The notes under the pieces: generated by a model | What the model was told of the DNA's origin: nothing | Database searches by the model: none | The model's input: only the letters and a program-made list of their open reading frames with translations | Program-made: the position numbers and the translations under genes | From: Tenacibaculum holothuriorum | GTDB lineage: Bacteria; Bacteroidota; Bacteroidia; Flavobacteriales; Flavobacteriaceae | NCBI RefSeq assembly: GCF_002120225.1 | Contig: NZ_LAPZ01000003.1 | Span: forward strand, 372,001-436,000 | Length of the DNA: 64,000 nucleotides | Direction of reading: 5' to 3' | In this document: positions 9,492 through 17,788 of the stretch, piece after piece | Layout: every line of letters starts with the position of its first letter | How positions within the stretch are numbered: the first letter of the stretch is position 1

Positions 9492-10990
9492 TGCAAAATC
9501 TTAATTACAAACTTATTTATCGTTTTTTAGGTATAACTGCAACCCTTAACGGATTGTTCATGTGGTTAGCTGTTCCATTTAGTATTTATTATGACGAAAA
9601 AGCTCGTTGGGGTATTTTAAATGCTGGAATAATAACGGTTACTCTCGGATTAATTCTTTACTTTTTCAATAAACCTACAAACAAAAATATTCAAAAAAAA
9701 GAAGGATATTTAATTGTAACTGCTGGTTGGTTAATACTTACCATTACAGGAATGTTACCTTATCTTTTTACTGGAAGTATACCTAATATTACTAATGCGT
9801 TTTTTGAAACAATTTCAGGATATTCTACCACAGGTTCATCTATCTTAACTGATATTGAATCTATGCCAAAAGGAATTTTATTTTGGCGATCTGCAACGCA
9901 TTGGATAGGTGGTATGGGAATTATTGTTCTTACTATTGCTATTCTTCCTTTATTAGGAATTGGGGGAATGCAGTTATTTATGGCTGAAGCTCCTGGTCCT
10001 TCTGCCGATAAGTTACATCCTCGAATTACTGATACTGCTAAAAGATTATACTTAATATATATTGCTTTAACTTTAGTTGAATTTTTATTATTGAAAATTG
10101 CTGGAATGACTTGGTTTGATGCACTTAATCATGCCATGGCTACAGTAAGCACAGGAGGATTTTCAACAAAAAATGCTAGTGTTGCGTATTGGAATAATAT
10201 GCCATTAGTACAATATATAATTATCGCTTTCATGTTTATTGCAGGTACTAACTTTGTACTTACTTATTTTGCTTTAAAAGGAAAAGTGAGAAAAGTAATT
10301 CAAAGTGAAGAGTTTAAATATTACTCTATTGGTATTCTATCAATTTCTTTAATTGTAGCTATTTTTATATTGTTTTTTCAAGACCCAACTTTAAAAACAA
10401 GTATTGACCATCCTTTTGTTTACGGAAAAACTGAAAGTGCTATTCGTCATGCATTATTTTCAGTAATTTCTGTAGTTACTACAACTGGTTTTGTTACTGC
10501 TGATTTTACTATGTGGAGTTATTTTATTACTACTTTATTTTTTTCACTCTTTTTCTTAGGAGGATCAGCAGGTTCTACTTCGGGTGGGGTAAAAATTGTA
10601 AGACATATTGTGATGTTAAAAAATAGTTTTTTAGAGTTTAAAAAATCACTACATCCTAACGCTATAATTCCTGTACGTTACGACGGTAAAGCTATCGGAC
10701 AAAATATTGTCTTCAATATTTTATCTTTCTTTATACTATACATGCTTATTTTTATCATTGGCTCTGTTATCTTAGCCTTTTTAGGCTTAGACTTTTTATC
10801 GGCTGTAGGAGCTTGTGCTTCTTCTTTAGGTAATATAGGTCCTGCTATAGGAACAGTTAGTCCTGTGGATAACTTTTCACATTTATCCGTAGGAGCAAAA
10901 TGGTTTTGTTCTTTCTTAATGCTTATTGGTCGTTTAGAGTTATTTACTGTTTTAATTCTATTCACACCTTTCTTTTGGAGAAAAAACTAA
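9491..10990 (+). CDS. trkH: Trk potassium uptake channel subunit TrkH
   Basis: 499 aa inner-membrane protein with many hydrophobic segments and the four re-entrant pore loops of the TrkH/KtrB superfamily, visible as S-G-Y-S-T-T-G-S-S, V-S-T-G-G-F-S-T, V-T-T-T-G-F and S-L-G-N-I-G-P. The first, second and last contain the selectivity-filter Gly. It forms the K+ pore gated by TrkA, encoded immediately upstream with a 1-nt overlap. Length and motifs are normal. Confidence 0.94.
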   Translation: MQNLNYKLIYRFLGITATLNGLFMWLAVPFSIYYDEKARWGILNAGIITVTLGLILYFFNKPTNKNIQKKEGYLIVTAGWLILTITGMLPYLFTGSIPNITNAFFETISGYSTTGSSILTDIESMPKGILFWRSATHWIGGMGIIVLTIAILPLLGIGGMQLFMAEAPGPSADKLHPRITDTAKRLYLIYIALTLVEFLLLKIAGMTWFDALNHAMATVSTGGFSTKNASVAYWNNMPLVQYIIIAFMFIAGTNFVLTYFALKGKVRKVIQSEEFKYYSIGILSISLIVAIFILFFQDPTLKTSIDHPFVYGKTESAIRHALFSVISVVTTTGFVTADFTMWSYFITTLFFSLFFLGGSAGSTSGGVKIVRHIVMLKNSFLEFKKSLHPNAIIPVRYDGKAIGQNIVFNILSFFILYMLIFIIGSVILAFLGLDFLSAVGACASSLGNIGPAIGTVSPVDNFSHLSVGAKWFCSFLMLIGRLELFTVLILFTPFFWRKN

Positions 10991-11062
10991 ACACTTAACC
11001 TACTAGTAACAAAATACATAAAATTATTTTTCATACATTTAAGGATACTAAATTCCTTATTT

Positions 11063-13147
11063 ATGAAACAAAAATATTTTTGGTTATTTTGCTTTTTAAG
11101 TTTCTATTTAAATACTTTGGGGCAAGATGCGTTAATAACTACAATAGTAGATGGCACATTAAATTCTTCAATAGATTGTTCTAGCCCTTCTAATGGTTCA
11201 GACCCAAGGTTTGTGGAAATTTATGTAAGCGGTACAATAGATTTTAGCGGATATGATTTAGATGTAGAGACTAATGGCCCCAACTCTAGTGCAGGAGATT
11301 GGGTGTCTAAAGACATTTCAAGCTTAGGTTCAATTTCTAATCAGTTTGTTTATTTGGTACTAACTGCTGACCTCCCAACATTTGATGCTGTTTTTCCTGG
11401 AAAAACTAGAATTGGCATCGCTTTAGGTACGATAAATGGTAACGACTCTTTTAGAATTGAAGATGGGAGCGGTAATATTTTAGATATTTTTGGTAATCCA
11501 AGTGAAATTACTAGCTCTTCCACATATACAGGGTGGAATTATCAAGATAGTTACGCTAAAAGGAAAAATGGTTCAACCCCAAATAATGGAGTTTTTCTTG
11601 AAAGCGATTTTACTTACCCTGGCGAAGATGCTTTAGTAGGTACTGATTGTACTAGTTTTGCTAATACTGTAAACTTAGGGTCATATATTGCTTGGACTGG
11701 TAACACAGATACTAATTGGTCCACAAATACTAATTGGTCTACAAATGCAGTTCCTCTAACAACAGATAAAATTGTAATACCAAATGGACTAACAAATTAC
11801 CCTATAGTTTTATCTCCAATTACTGTTGATAGTATTACCATGGAAGCTGGTTCTTCTCTAGTTGCTAATGCAACTATTACAGGTAACGTAACCTATAACA
11901 GAACTTTAACTTTTGTTTCTGGAAATACAAATGGTTGGCATTTAGTTTCATCACCCGTTTCAAACCAAACATTTAACAACTCATATGCAACTACTAATAA
12001 CTTAGCAACAAGCGGTACAAAAAGAGGACTTGGAATTTATAATACAAATAGCAATTCATGGACTTATTTAGAAGATAATGATAGTAACTCTGGTACTTTT
12101 AATTCTGGTACTGGATATTCTATGAAAAGAGCGTCTACTGGTACTGTTTCCTTTACGGGAACAATTAACACAGGAGATATAAATGGAGTTAGTGTTTCTT
12201 CTGCTGGAAATGGATTTAACTTATTAGGAAATCCATACACTTCCTATATGAGTAGTCAAACTTTTTTAAATGCAAACACAAATACTACTGGAGAAATTTG
12301 GACTTGGTCACACGGTAGCGGATATACATCTAGAACAGCAAGTGAAAATTTTATAATTGCTCCAGGTCAAGGTTTTTTTGTAGATGTTAATAGTGGAACA
12401 ACAGTTAATTTTGCAGAATCAAATCAAAGTTCTGGAACAGATAATTTTCAAAGATCTAACAAAACAGAAGTTAAACTTATAATTTCTGATGGTACTAAAG
12501 AAAGATTATCTAAATTATATTATTTGAATGACAATAATGTTACTAAAAGTTTTGATTGGGGATATGAAGGTAAATTATTTGGCGGAGTATCTCATTCTTT
12601 AGCTATATATTCTCATTTAGTTAATAATGATCAAGGAACAAAATATCAAGTTCAATCATTACCTATAGATGATATGGAAACTACAGTTGTTCCTCTTGGA
12701 ATAAAAGCTGAAGCAGGTAAAGAAATTGAAATTTCAGCTGTTGCACAAAATCTTCCTACTGGAGTTAAAGTAATTTTAGAAGATAGAACAAATAATACTT
12801 TTACAGATTTGTCTGACTCAAATTTTAAAATAACATTAAGTGAAAATTTAGATGGTATTGGTCAATTTTATTTACATACTACTTCTCAAAAATTAAGTAC
12901 CGATAATAATACAATTCAAAATGTTAGTATTTATAAATCAGGGACGAATACTATTACAATTGCAGGATTAAATGCTCAAAAAATTTCTTTAAATGTATAT
13001 TCTATTCTTGGTAAAAAAGTAATAGAAAAGAACTTTTCTTCTAACGGAGTGTCTAGAATTTCAATTCCTTCTTTAGCAACTGGAGTTTATATTTTTGAAA
13101 TATCCTCAGAAATAGGAAAAGTGAATAAGAAGATTATTTTAGAATAA
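11063..13147 (+). CDS. T9SS type A sorting-domain surface protein with lamin-tail-like N-domain (paralog 1)
   Basis: 694 aa, signal peptide at residues 1-20 (ending L-G-Q). Residues about 21-180 look like an LTD (lamin-tail-like) domain (R-F-V-E-I-Y-V, G-Y-D-L-D-V). The middle carries W-T-G-N-T-D-T-N-W-S-T-N repeats and a region with P-N-G-L-T-N-Y-P, and the C-terminal ~75 residues are a T9SS type A sorting domain (V-Y-S-I-L-G-K-K, G-V-Y-I-F-E-I, K-K-I-I-L-E). It should be exported across the inner membrane, then passed through the type IX system to the surface. It is a clear paralog of 14222-16432 from about residue 205 on, and is followed 16 nt later by a 55-aa peptide gene. Confidence 0.88.
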   Translation: MKQKYFWLFCFLSFYLNTLGQDALITTIVDGTLNSSIDCSSPSNGSDPRFVEIYVSGTIDFSGYDLDVETNGPNSSAGDWVSKDISSLGSISNQFVYLVLTADLPTFDAVFPGKTRIGIALGTINGNDSFRIEDGSGNILDIFGNPSEITSSSTYTGWNYQDSYAKRKNGSTPNNGVFLESDFTYPGEDALVGTDCTSFANTVNLGSYIAWTGNTDTNWSTNTNWSTNAVPLTTDKIVIPNGLTNYPIVLSPITVDSITMEAGSSLVANATITGNVTYNRTLTFVSGNTNGWHLVSSPVSNQTFNNSYATTNNLATSGTKRGLGIYNTNSNSWTYLEDNDSNSGTFNSGTGYSMKRASTGTVSFTGTINTGDINGVSVSSAGNGFNLLGNPYTSYMSSQTFLNANTNTTGEIWTWSHGSGYTSRTASENFIIAPGQGFFVDVNSGTTVNFAESNQSSGTDNFQRSNKTEVKLIISDGTKERLSKLYYLNDNNVTKSFDWGYEGKLFGGVSHSLAIYSHLVNNDQGTKYQVQSLPIDDMETTVVPLGIKAEAGKEIEISAVAQNLPTGVKVILEDRTNNTFTDLSDSNFKITLSENLDGIGQFYLHTTSQKLSTDNNTIQNVSIYKSGTNTITIAGLNAQKISLNVYSILGKKVIEKNFSSNGVSRISIPSLATGVYIFEISSEIGKVNKKIILE

Positions 13148-13163
13148 TTAATACCTTACAATT

Positions 13164-13331
13164 ATGAAAGAACAAAATAACGATAAAAATATATCAAGAA
13201 AAGACGCTTTAAAGAAAATTGGTAACTATAGTAAATATGCAGCTTTAACAGCTTTAGGAACTTATATGATTTTAAATCCGCAAAAAGCACAGGCTTCTAG
13301 CCCTCCTCCTAATCCTGGAGATGATTTTTAA
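13164..13331 (+). CDS. 55-aa Tat-like/leader-like peptide, copy 1
   Basis: An ATG at 13164, 16 nt after the T9SS gene, opens a 55-codon ORF. The sequence starts MKEQNNDKNISRKDALKKIG and continues Y-S-K-Y-A-A-L-T-A-L-G-T-Y-M-I-L-N-P-Q-K-A-Q-A, leaving an 11-residue tail S-S-P-P-P-N-P-G-D-D-F. S-R-K-D-A-L-K resembles the Tat motif (S/T-R-R-x-F-L-K) with Lys for the second Arg, then a hydrophobic stretch and an A-Q-A signal-peptidase-like site. A second gene at 16450 is nearly identical through this region, which shows that it is translated and selected. It could be a modified-peptide precursor or a tiny Tat/Sec-exported peptide. A strong terminator follows. Confidence 0.75.
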   Translation: MKEQNNDKNISRKDALKKIGNYSKYAALTALGTYMILNPQKAQASSPPPNPGDDF

Positions 13332-13353
13332 TAAAAAACTATATTCAATTAAT

Positions 13354-13381
13354 AAAAACTCAGATTAATCTGAGTTTTTTT
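13354..13381 (+). terminator. Intrinsic terminator after peptide copy 1
   Basis: A perfect palindrome, AACTCAGATT then AATCTGAGTT, flanked by A residues on the left and followed by seven T residues. It lies 22 nt beyond the stop of the 55-aa peptide gene and closes the T9SS-paralog-1/peptide-1 transcript. Confidence 0.85.
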
Positions 13382-13481
13382 ATTTATCAAAACAAAAAAC
13401 ACTCATTACTAAAATGCGCACACTTATCACTTAAAATACTTCGTTCAATCCTTTTTGAAGAAAATCTCAGTAATCGAACAA

Positions 13482-13489
13482 TATTTTTG
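13482..13489 (+). promoter_or_regulatory. Putative -7 promoter box for tail-collar gene
   Basis: TATTTTTG fits the TAnnTTTG consensus and lies 45 nt upstream of the ATG at 13535, just after a terminator, where a new promoter is expected. A TTTG at 13454-13457 could be the -33 element, but the 24-nt spacer is longer than usual. Confidence 0.4.
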
Positions 13490-13534
13490 TATTAGAAATT
13501 ATATAGAATATAAAAATTACTAACTACAAACCAA

Positions 13535-14197
13535 ATGATTATGAAATCTCTCAAAAAAATTATCGGATTATTATTTATTTGTTCAATATCAATTACAAAA
13601 ACCTACGCTCAACAAGAAGGTTTTCTCGGTGAAGTTAAAATGTTTGCTGGAAATTTCGCACCCAGAGGATGGGCTTTTTGTGAAGGGCAAATTTTACCTA
13701 TTTCTCAAAATTCTGCTTTATTCTCTATATTAGGAACTATATACGGCGGTGATGGTCGGACTACCTTTAGATTACCGGATTTTCGTGGTAGAGTGGCTAT
13801 GAGTGCTGGTAGACATCCTGGATCAAATTACGATTATAGACAAGGACAAACAGGAGGTGCCGAATCAAGAGTTCTTACATTGAATCAAATGCCACAACAT
13901 AATCATACTGCTACATTTAGTCAAACTTCAGGAAACGTAATAATACCCGCTGTAAGTAGTGAAGGTAACTCTGACATACCAACTAATAATGTTTTAGCTA
14001 TCCCTAATATCGGAGGTGCTAATCAAATATATAGTACTGCCACTAATGATACTCAATTAAAAAACGGTACTGCGACAATACAAGGTAATGTTACGGTAGG
14101 AAACAATGGAAATAATCAAGCCTTTGATAGCAGACAACCTTATACAATAATTCGCTACATAATTTGTATACAAGGACTCTTTCCTTCTAGAAGCTAG
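13535..14197 (+). CDS. Secreted phage-tail-collar (microcystin-dependent-protein-like) protein
   Basis: 220 aa. Signal peptide to about residue 26 (T-K-T-Y-A-Q). The mature N-terminus G-E-V-K-M-F-A-G-N-F-A-P-R-G-W-A-F-C-E-G-Q matches the tail-collar domain, followed by F-R-L-P-D-F-R-G-R-V and L-T-L-N-Q-M-P-Q-H-N-H, the signature of microcystin-dependent/tail-fibre-like proteins. There is no other phage gene nearby, so it is a host-recruited domain with a secretion signal. An alternative ATG is at 13541. It starts a transcript that goes on to the second T9SS protein 24 nt later; the role is unknown. Confidence 0.85.
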   Translation: MIMKSLKKIIGLLFICSISITKTYAQQEGFLGEVKMFAGNFAPRGWAFCEGQILPISQNSALFSILGTIYGGDGRTTFRLPDFRGRVAMSAGRHPGSNYDYRQGQTGGAESRVLTLNQMPQHNHTATFSQTSGNVIIPAVSSEGNSDIPTNNVLAIPNIGGANQIYSTATNDTQLKNGTATIQGNVTVGNNGNNQAFDSRQPYTIIRYIICIQGLFPSRS

Positions 14198-14221
14198 TTA
14201 ATTATTTTTTAACAACATGTC

Positions 14222-16432
14222 ATGATTATGAAAAAAAACTACATAATACTTCTTTTCAAATTTATATTTATCTATTCATTTGGATTTACATCAATTAAAG
14301 CACAGACAAATTTAAGTGATGGAGATATTGTTTTTACTAGAATTGATATAAGTAGCGATCAATTCTCTTTTGTGTTTTTAACTAAAGTTGAAGCTGGAAC
14401 TGAATTTTTTATTACTGATGAAAAATGGAAAAACACTAACTTTGGAAATAATGAGAGCACTTTAAAAGTTTCTGTTAATTCAACTATTAATGCTGGAGAA
14501 GAGTGTCATATTAACCCCAATACATCTCCTATCGATATCAGTTTTACTTCAGGAGCAACATCATTAATTACTCTACAAAGTGTAGGAACATATTTACCTT
14601 ATCCAAATAGAAACATGTTAGGTAGTGCAGGTGATCAACTTTTTATTTATCAAAATAGTAGTGGAATTAAGGTTATTTCAGGAATTAATGCCAATGAAGG
14701 TAATATAGGTAGCTCAGATAATGCTTGGAATACTTCTATTACTTCAATTTCAAACTCCCCATTGCCTACAGGTAAAAGTAATGCTAATAATGGTTTTTTA
14801 GGATTATTTCAAAATGGGATAAACCCAAAAGTATACAATGCTCGTTATAAAGAATCCGCCTTGCATACAGGAGATAAAGGTACTATTTTAACTAGTATTA
14901 TGAATTATCAAAATTGGGATTTCAGTAATACAGTATCTTTTACTCCTTCAACTAGCCCCTTTAACGTAATTCCTAACAAATATACTTGGACAGGAACTAA
15001 CAATAACAATTGGAATACTGCTGCTAACTGGGATACTAATTCTATTCCTATTTCAAGTTCTGATGTTACCATACCTAATGGTTTAACAAACTACCCAACT
15101 ATTTCTTCAGCAGTAGCAGTTAATTCAATTAGTATAGCTTCAGGAGCGTCATTAATTGCGAATGCTTCTGTTACTGGTACTACTACTTACACAAGAAACT
15201 TACCAACAACAAATTGGTATTTAGTATCTGCTCCAGTTTCTGGCGAAACACAACAAGATATAATTGCTAATCATACTTTTGCTTCAGGTTCTGGTAGTAA
15301 TATTGGTATTGGTGCTTACACAAATAACGGCACTACTCCATGGGTATATGCTACAGCAGCAACCACTGGACCTTTAGTATCTGGTGTTGGAGTTTCTATG
15401 AAATTAGCTGCAGCTGGAGATGTATCCATTACTGGATCTGTAAATACTTCTAACGTAAGTTTTCCTGTATCTACTGGTACACGAAACAATTTTAATTTAA
15501 TAGGTAACCCTTTTACATCTTATGTTAGTTCTAGTGATTTTGCTACTGCTAATACTGGTTTACTTAGCGAAGAAACTGTTTGGTTATGGAATGGTTCTCA
15601 ATATGTAACGTATAATAATATGACTCCTATCCAAATAGCTCCTGCTCAAGGTTTCTTCGTAGAAGCAAGTGGTTCGGGGAATGTAACATTTTCAACAGCT
15701 AATCAAAGTCATCAAGGTACTGATACTTTTCATAGAGGAGCTACTATTCCTTCTTTGGAATTATTTATACAAAACAATTCTGACAATAAACAATCTACCA
15801 AAGTATTTTATGTTGATGGAAAGACTAAAGGTTTTGATAACGGATACGACTCTAAAATGTTTAATGGAGCAACACAAAATTTTACTGTTTTTACTCATTT
15901 AATTAGTAATAACGATGGAAGAAATTTAGCTATTCAAACATTACCTAATTCAGATCTTGAAACTATGGTAATTCCTGTTGGTGTTATTGCTGAAGCTAAT
16001 AAAGAAATAACATTTTCTATAAACTCACAAAATTTACCTTCTGGTATTAAAGTGTATTTAGAAGATCGAATAAATAATAAATTTATCGACCTTTCAGAAA
16101 ATACATATTTAATTACTTTAGCTAATAATAGTAACGGCACAGGTCAATTTTATATTCATACTACTTCACAAAAATTAAGTACCGGAGATTTTAGAAATAA
16201 TCTTGATAATGTTAGTATTTATAAATCTGCATCTAAAGAAATTACAATTAGTGGATTACAAACCAATGCAAACATTACAGTGTATTCTATATTAGGAAAA
16301 GAGTTAATTAAGACTCAAATTGTGTCTAATGGATCTAGTCAAATCAACTTACCTTATTTAGCTCCTGGAGTTTACATTGTAAGACTAAGTTCTGACTTAG
16401 GAAATATGACTAAGAAAATCATTTTAGAATAA
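14222..16432 (+). CDS. T9SS type A sorting-domain surface protein (paralog 2)
   Basis: 736 aa, with a signal peptide ending about residue 27 (S-I-K-A-Q). The N-terminal 240 residues are beta-rich and differ from paralog 1. From about residue 250 the protein follows paralog 1 closely: W-T-G-T-N-N-N-N-W-N, P-N-G-L-T-N-Y-P, N-L-I-G-N-P-F-T-S-Y, L-S-T-G and the C-terminal sorting domain (V-Y-S-I-L-G-K-E, G-V-Y-I-V-R-L, K-K-I-I-L-E). Type IX secretion to the cell surface is expected. The tandem paralogs suggest duplication of a surface-protein/peptide module. The second 55-aa peptide gene starts 17 nt after its stop. ATG codons at 14222 and 14228 are both possible starts. Confidence 0.88.
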   Translation: MIMKKNYIILLFKFIFIYSFGFTSIKAQTNLSDGDIVFTRIDISSDQFSFVFLTKVEAGTEFFITDEKWKNTNFGNNESTLKVSVNSTINAGEECHINPNTSPIDISFTSGATSLITLQSVGTYLPYPNRNMLGSAGDQLFIYQNSSGIKVISGINANEGNIGSSDNAWNTSITSISNSPLPTGKSNANNGFLGLFQNGINPKVYNARYKESALHTGDKGTILTSIMNYQNWDFSNTVSFTPSTSPFNVIPNKYTWTGTNNNNWNTAANWDTNSIPISSSDVTIPNGLTNYPTISSAVAVNSISIASGASLIANASVTGTTTYTRNLPTTNWYLVSAPVSGETQQDIIANHTFASGSGSNIGIGAYTNNGTTPWVYATAATTGPLVSGVGVSMKLAAAGDVSITGSVNTSNVSFPVSTGTRNNFNLIGNPFTSYVSSSDFATANTGLLSEETVWLWNGSQYVTYNNMTPIQIAPAQGFFVEASGSGNVTFSTANQSHQGTDTFHRGATIPSLELFIQNNSDNKQSTKVFYVDGKTKGFDNGYDSKMFNGATQNFTVFTHLISNNDGRNLAIQTLPNSDLETMVIPVGVIAEANKEITFSINSQNLPSGIKVYLEDRINNKFIDLSENTYLITLANNSNGTGQFYIHTTSQKLSTGDFRNNLDNVSIYKSASKEITISGLQTNANITVYSILGKELIKTQIVSNGSSQINLPYLAPGVYIVRLSSDLGNMTKKIILE

Positions 16433-16449
16433 CCTAATCCTCCATTATC

Positions 16450-16617
16450 ATGAAAGACACAAAACAACATAAAGAAGAAATTACTCGTAAAGAAGCACTT
16501 AAAAAGATTGGAAGTTATGGAAAATACGCTGCTTTAACTGCTTTAGGTACTTATATGATTTTAAATCCGCAAAAGGCACAAGCTCAAAGCCCTGAAGATC
16601 CTGGTGAAGGGTTTTAA
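16450..16617 (+). CDS. 55-aa Tat-like/leader-like peptide, copy 2
   Basis: 55 codons from ATG 16450, beginning MKDTKQHKEEITRKEALKKIG and continuing Y-G-K-Y-A-A-L-T-A-L-G-T-Y-M-I-L-N-P-Q-K-A-Q-A with a 10-residue tail Q-S-P-E-D-P-G-E-G-F. Compared with copy 1 the length is identical and the segment from A-A-L-T to A-Q-A is unchanged, while the N-terminus and tail vary; both tails keep S-P, P-G and a terminal Phe. The same Tat-like T-R-K-E-A-L-K motif is present. It lies 17 nt after the second T9SS gene and is followed by a terminator, then by the kinase and nucleotidyltransferase genes that are candidate modifying enzymes. Confidence 0.78.
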   Translation: MKDTKQHKEEITRKEALKKIGSYGKYAALTALGTYMILNPQKAQAQSPEDPGEGF

Positions 16618-16637
16618 AAATAAAATTAACTAGTATT

Positions 16638-16671
16638 AAAACCTCGATACATTCGAGGTTTTGTTATTTTT
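16638..16671 (+). terminator. Intrinsic terminator/attenuator between peptide copy 2 and kinase gene
   Basis: A perfect 10-bp stem, AAAACCTCGA (16638-16647) with TCGAGGTTTT (16653-16662), a 5-nt loop, then a T-rich run. It ends only 8 nt before the ATG of the kinase gene. It should separate abundant peptide transcripts from the enzyme genes, or allow limited readthrough; which of these applies cannot be told from sequence. Confidence 0.75.
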
Positions 16672-16678
16672 ACATATC

Positions 16679-17788
16679 ATGATTATAAAAAACTTAGAAG
16701 ATAAATCTATAGTCTGGTTTAACGATACTAATGAATATTTGGTCGTAGAACCTATAGTAGCCGAAATACTTTCTTTGACAGAAAAAAATAAAACTAAAGA
16801 AGAGATAAATAACGCAATCTCAAAAAAAATAAATATTCCTAAATCTGAGCTTAATAATTTAATAGAAGATGTAACACTTTTAACCCAAACTACAGTTGCT
16901 AAAAAAAATGATGAAATTATTCCTATTGAAAAACCAATAAAGTTTTTAAAAACTATTTTTTACAAAATAAATAATATTATTTTTAAAGTTGATTTTTCAT
17001 CAGAATATGAACTTTCATTAGTTCACCCAAAATTCGCACATCTTCAAATTGAATCAACTGATAAAATCAATCATTATTTTAAAGTATATAGCGATACAAA
17101 TTTCATCAGTTTTATAGTTGACAATGTAAATATAGGAGTATGGAAGCTTAATGAAGCTCATTATTTTCAAGGAAAATTTTCTATGAAAATCGTTGAGCTA
17201 ATGCATCAAAAATCTGAAAACAACTGGTTAGGAGTTTTTCATGCATCTGCCATAAGCAATGGTAAAGATGCAATGTTATTTCTTGGTGACTCTGGGAATG
17301 GCAAAAGCACTTCTCTTGCTTTACTTCAAGCAAATAACTTTACATATTTAGCAGATGATTTCGTTCCTGTAGCTGCAAAAAATCAAGAAGTTTATAGTTT
17401 TCCTTCCGCTATTTCTATCAAAAAAAATAGTCTAGAAACATTACTTCCTATTTATCCTGAACTCAAAACATCTGCAGAATACCATTTTAAACGACTCAAT
17501 AAAATCGTTAGGTATTTACCTCCAAAAAATTCTGACTACACTAAACATCTTCCTTGTAAAAACTTAGTCTTTATTAAGTATAAAAAAAATAGTAGCCTTC
17601 AATGTAATCGTATTTCAAACATTAATGCTTTTGAACAATTAGTTCCTGATTCTTGGTTATCTCCACTTAAAGAAAATGCTGAAATATTTTTAAATTGGTT
17701 TACAAATTTAAACTGTTATCAATTAACATATTCTGATAATAACAAGATGGTTGCAATCGTATCTAAAATCTTTAATAATGAATTATAA
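16679..17788 (+). CDS. PqqD-like/HPr-kinase-like fusion protein
   Basis: 369 aa from ATG 16679; an upstream in-frame TTG at 16661 lies inside the terminator and was rejected. Residues about 1-75 look like a PqqD domain (winged-helix RRE fold: Y-L-V-V-E-P-I-V-A-E-I-L-S-L). The C-terminal half is HPr-kinase-like: a P-loop G-D-S-G-N-G-K-S-T at about 205-213, then Y-L-A-D-D-F-V-P-V with the catalytic/Mg-binding Asp pair. Family knowledge: PqqD-like domains bind leader peptides, and HprK-like kinases phosphorylate Ser in some lasso peptides and occur with PqqD and nucleotidyltransferase genes in HprK-related systems. Phosphorylation of the 55-aa peptides or a surface protein is inference. It overlaps the next gene by 11 nt. 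Confidence 0.75.
   Translation: MIIKNLEDKSIVWFNDTNEYLVVEPIVAEILSLTEKNKTKEEINNAISKKINIPKSELNNLIEDVTLLTQTTVAKKNDEIIPIEKPIKFLKTIFYKINNIIFKVDFSSEYELSLVHPKFAHLQIESTDKINHYFKVYSDTNFISFIVDNVNIGVWKLNEAHYFQGKFSMKIVELMHQKSENNWLGVFHASAISNGKDAMLFLGDSGNGKSTSLALLQANNFTYLADDFVPVAAKNQEVYSFPSAISIKKNSLETLLPIYPELKTSAEYHFKRLNKIVRYLPPKNSDYTKHLPCKNLVFIKYKKNSSLQCNRISNINAFEQLVPDSWLSPLKENAEIFLNWFTNLNCYQLTYSDNNKMVAIVSKIFNNEL

Noticed and set aside
16661..16678. TTG start giving a longer kinase protein
   Set aside because: The extension lies in the terminator hairpin and T run; the ATG at 16679 suits both the context and the PqqD-like start.
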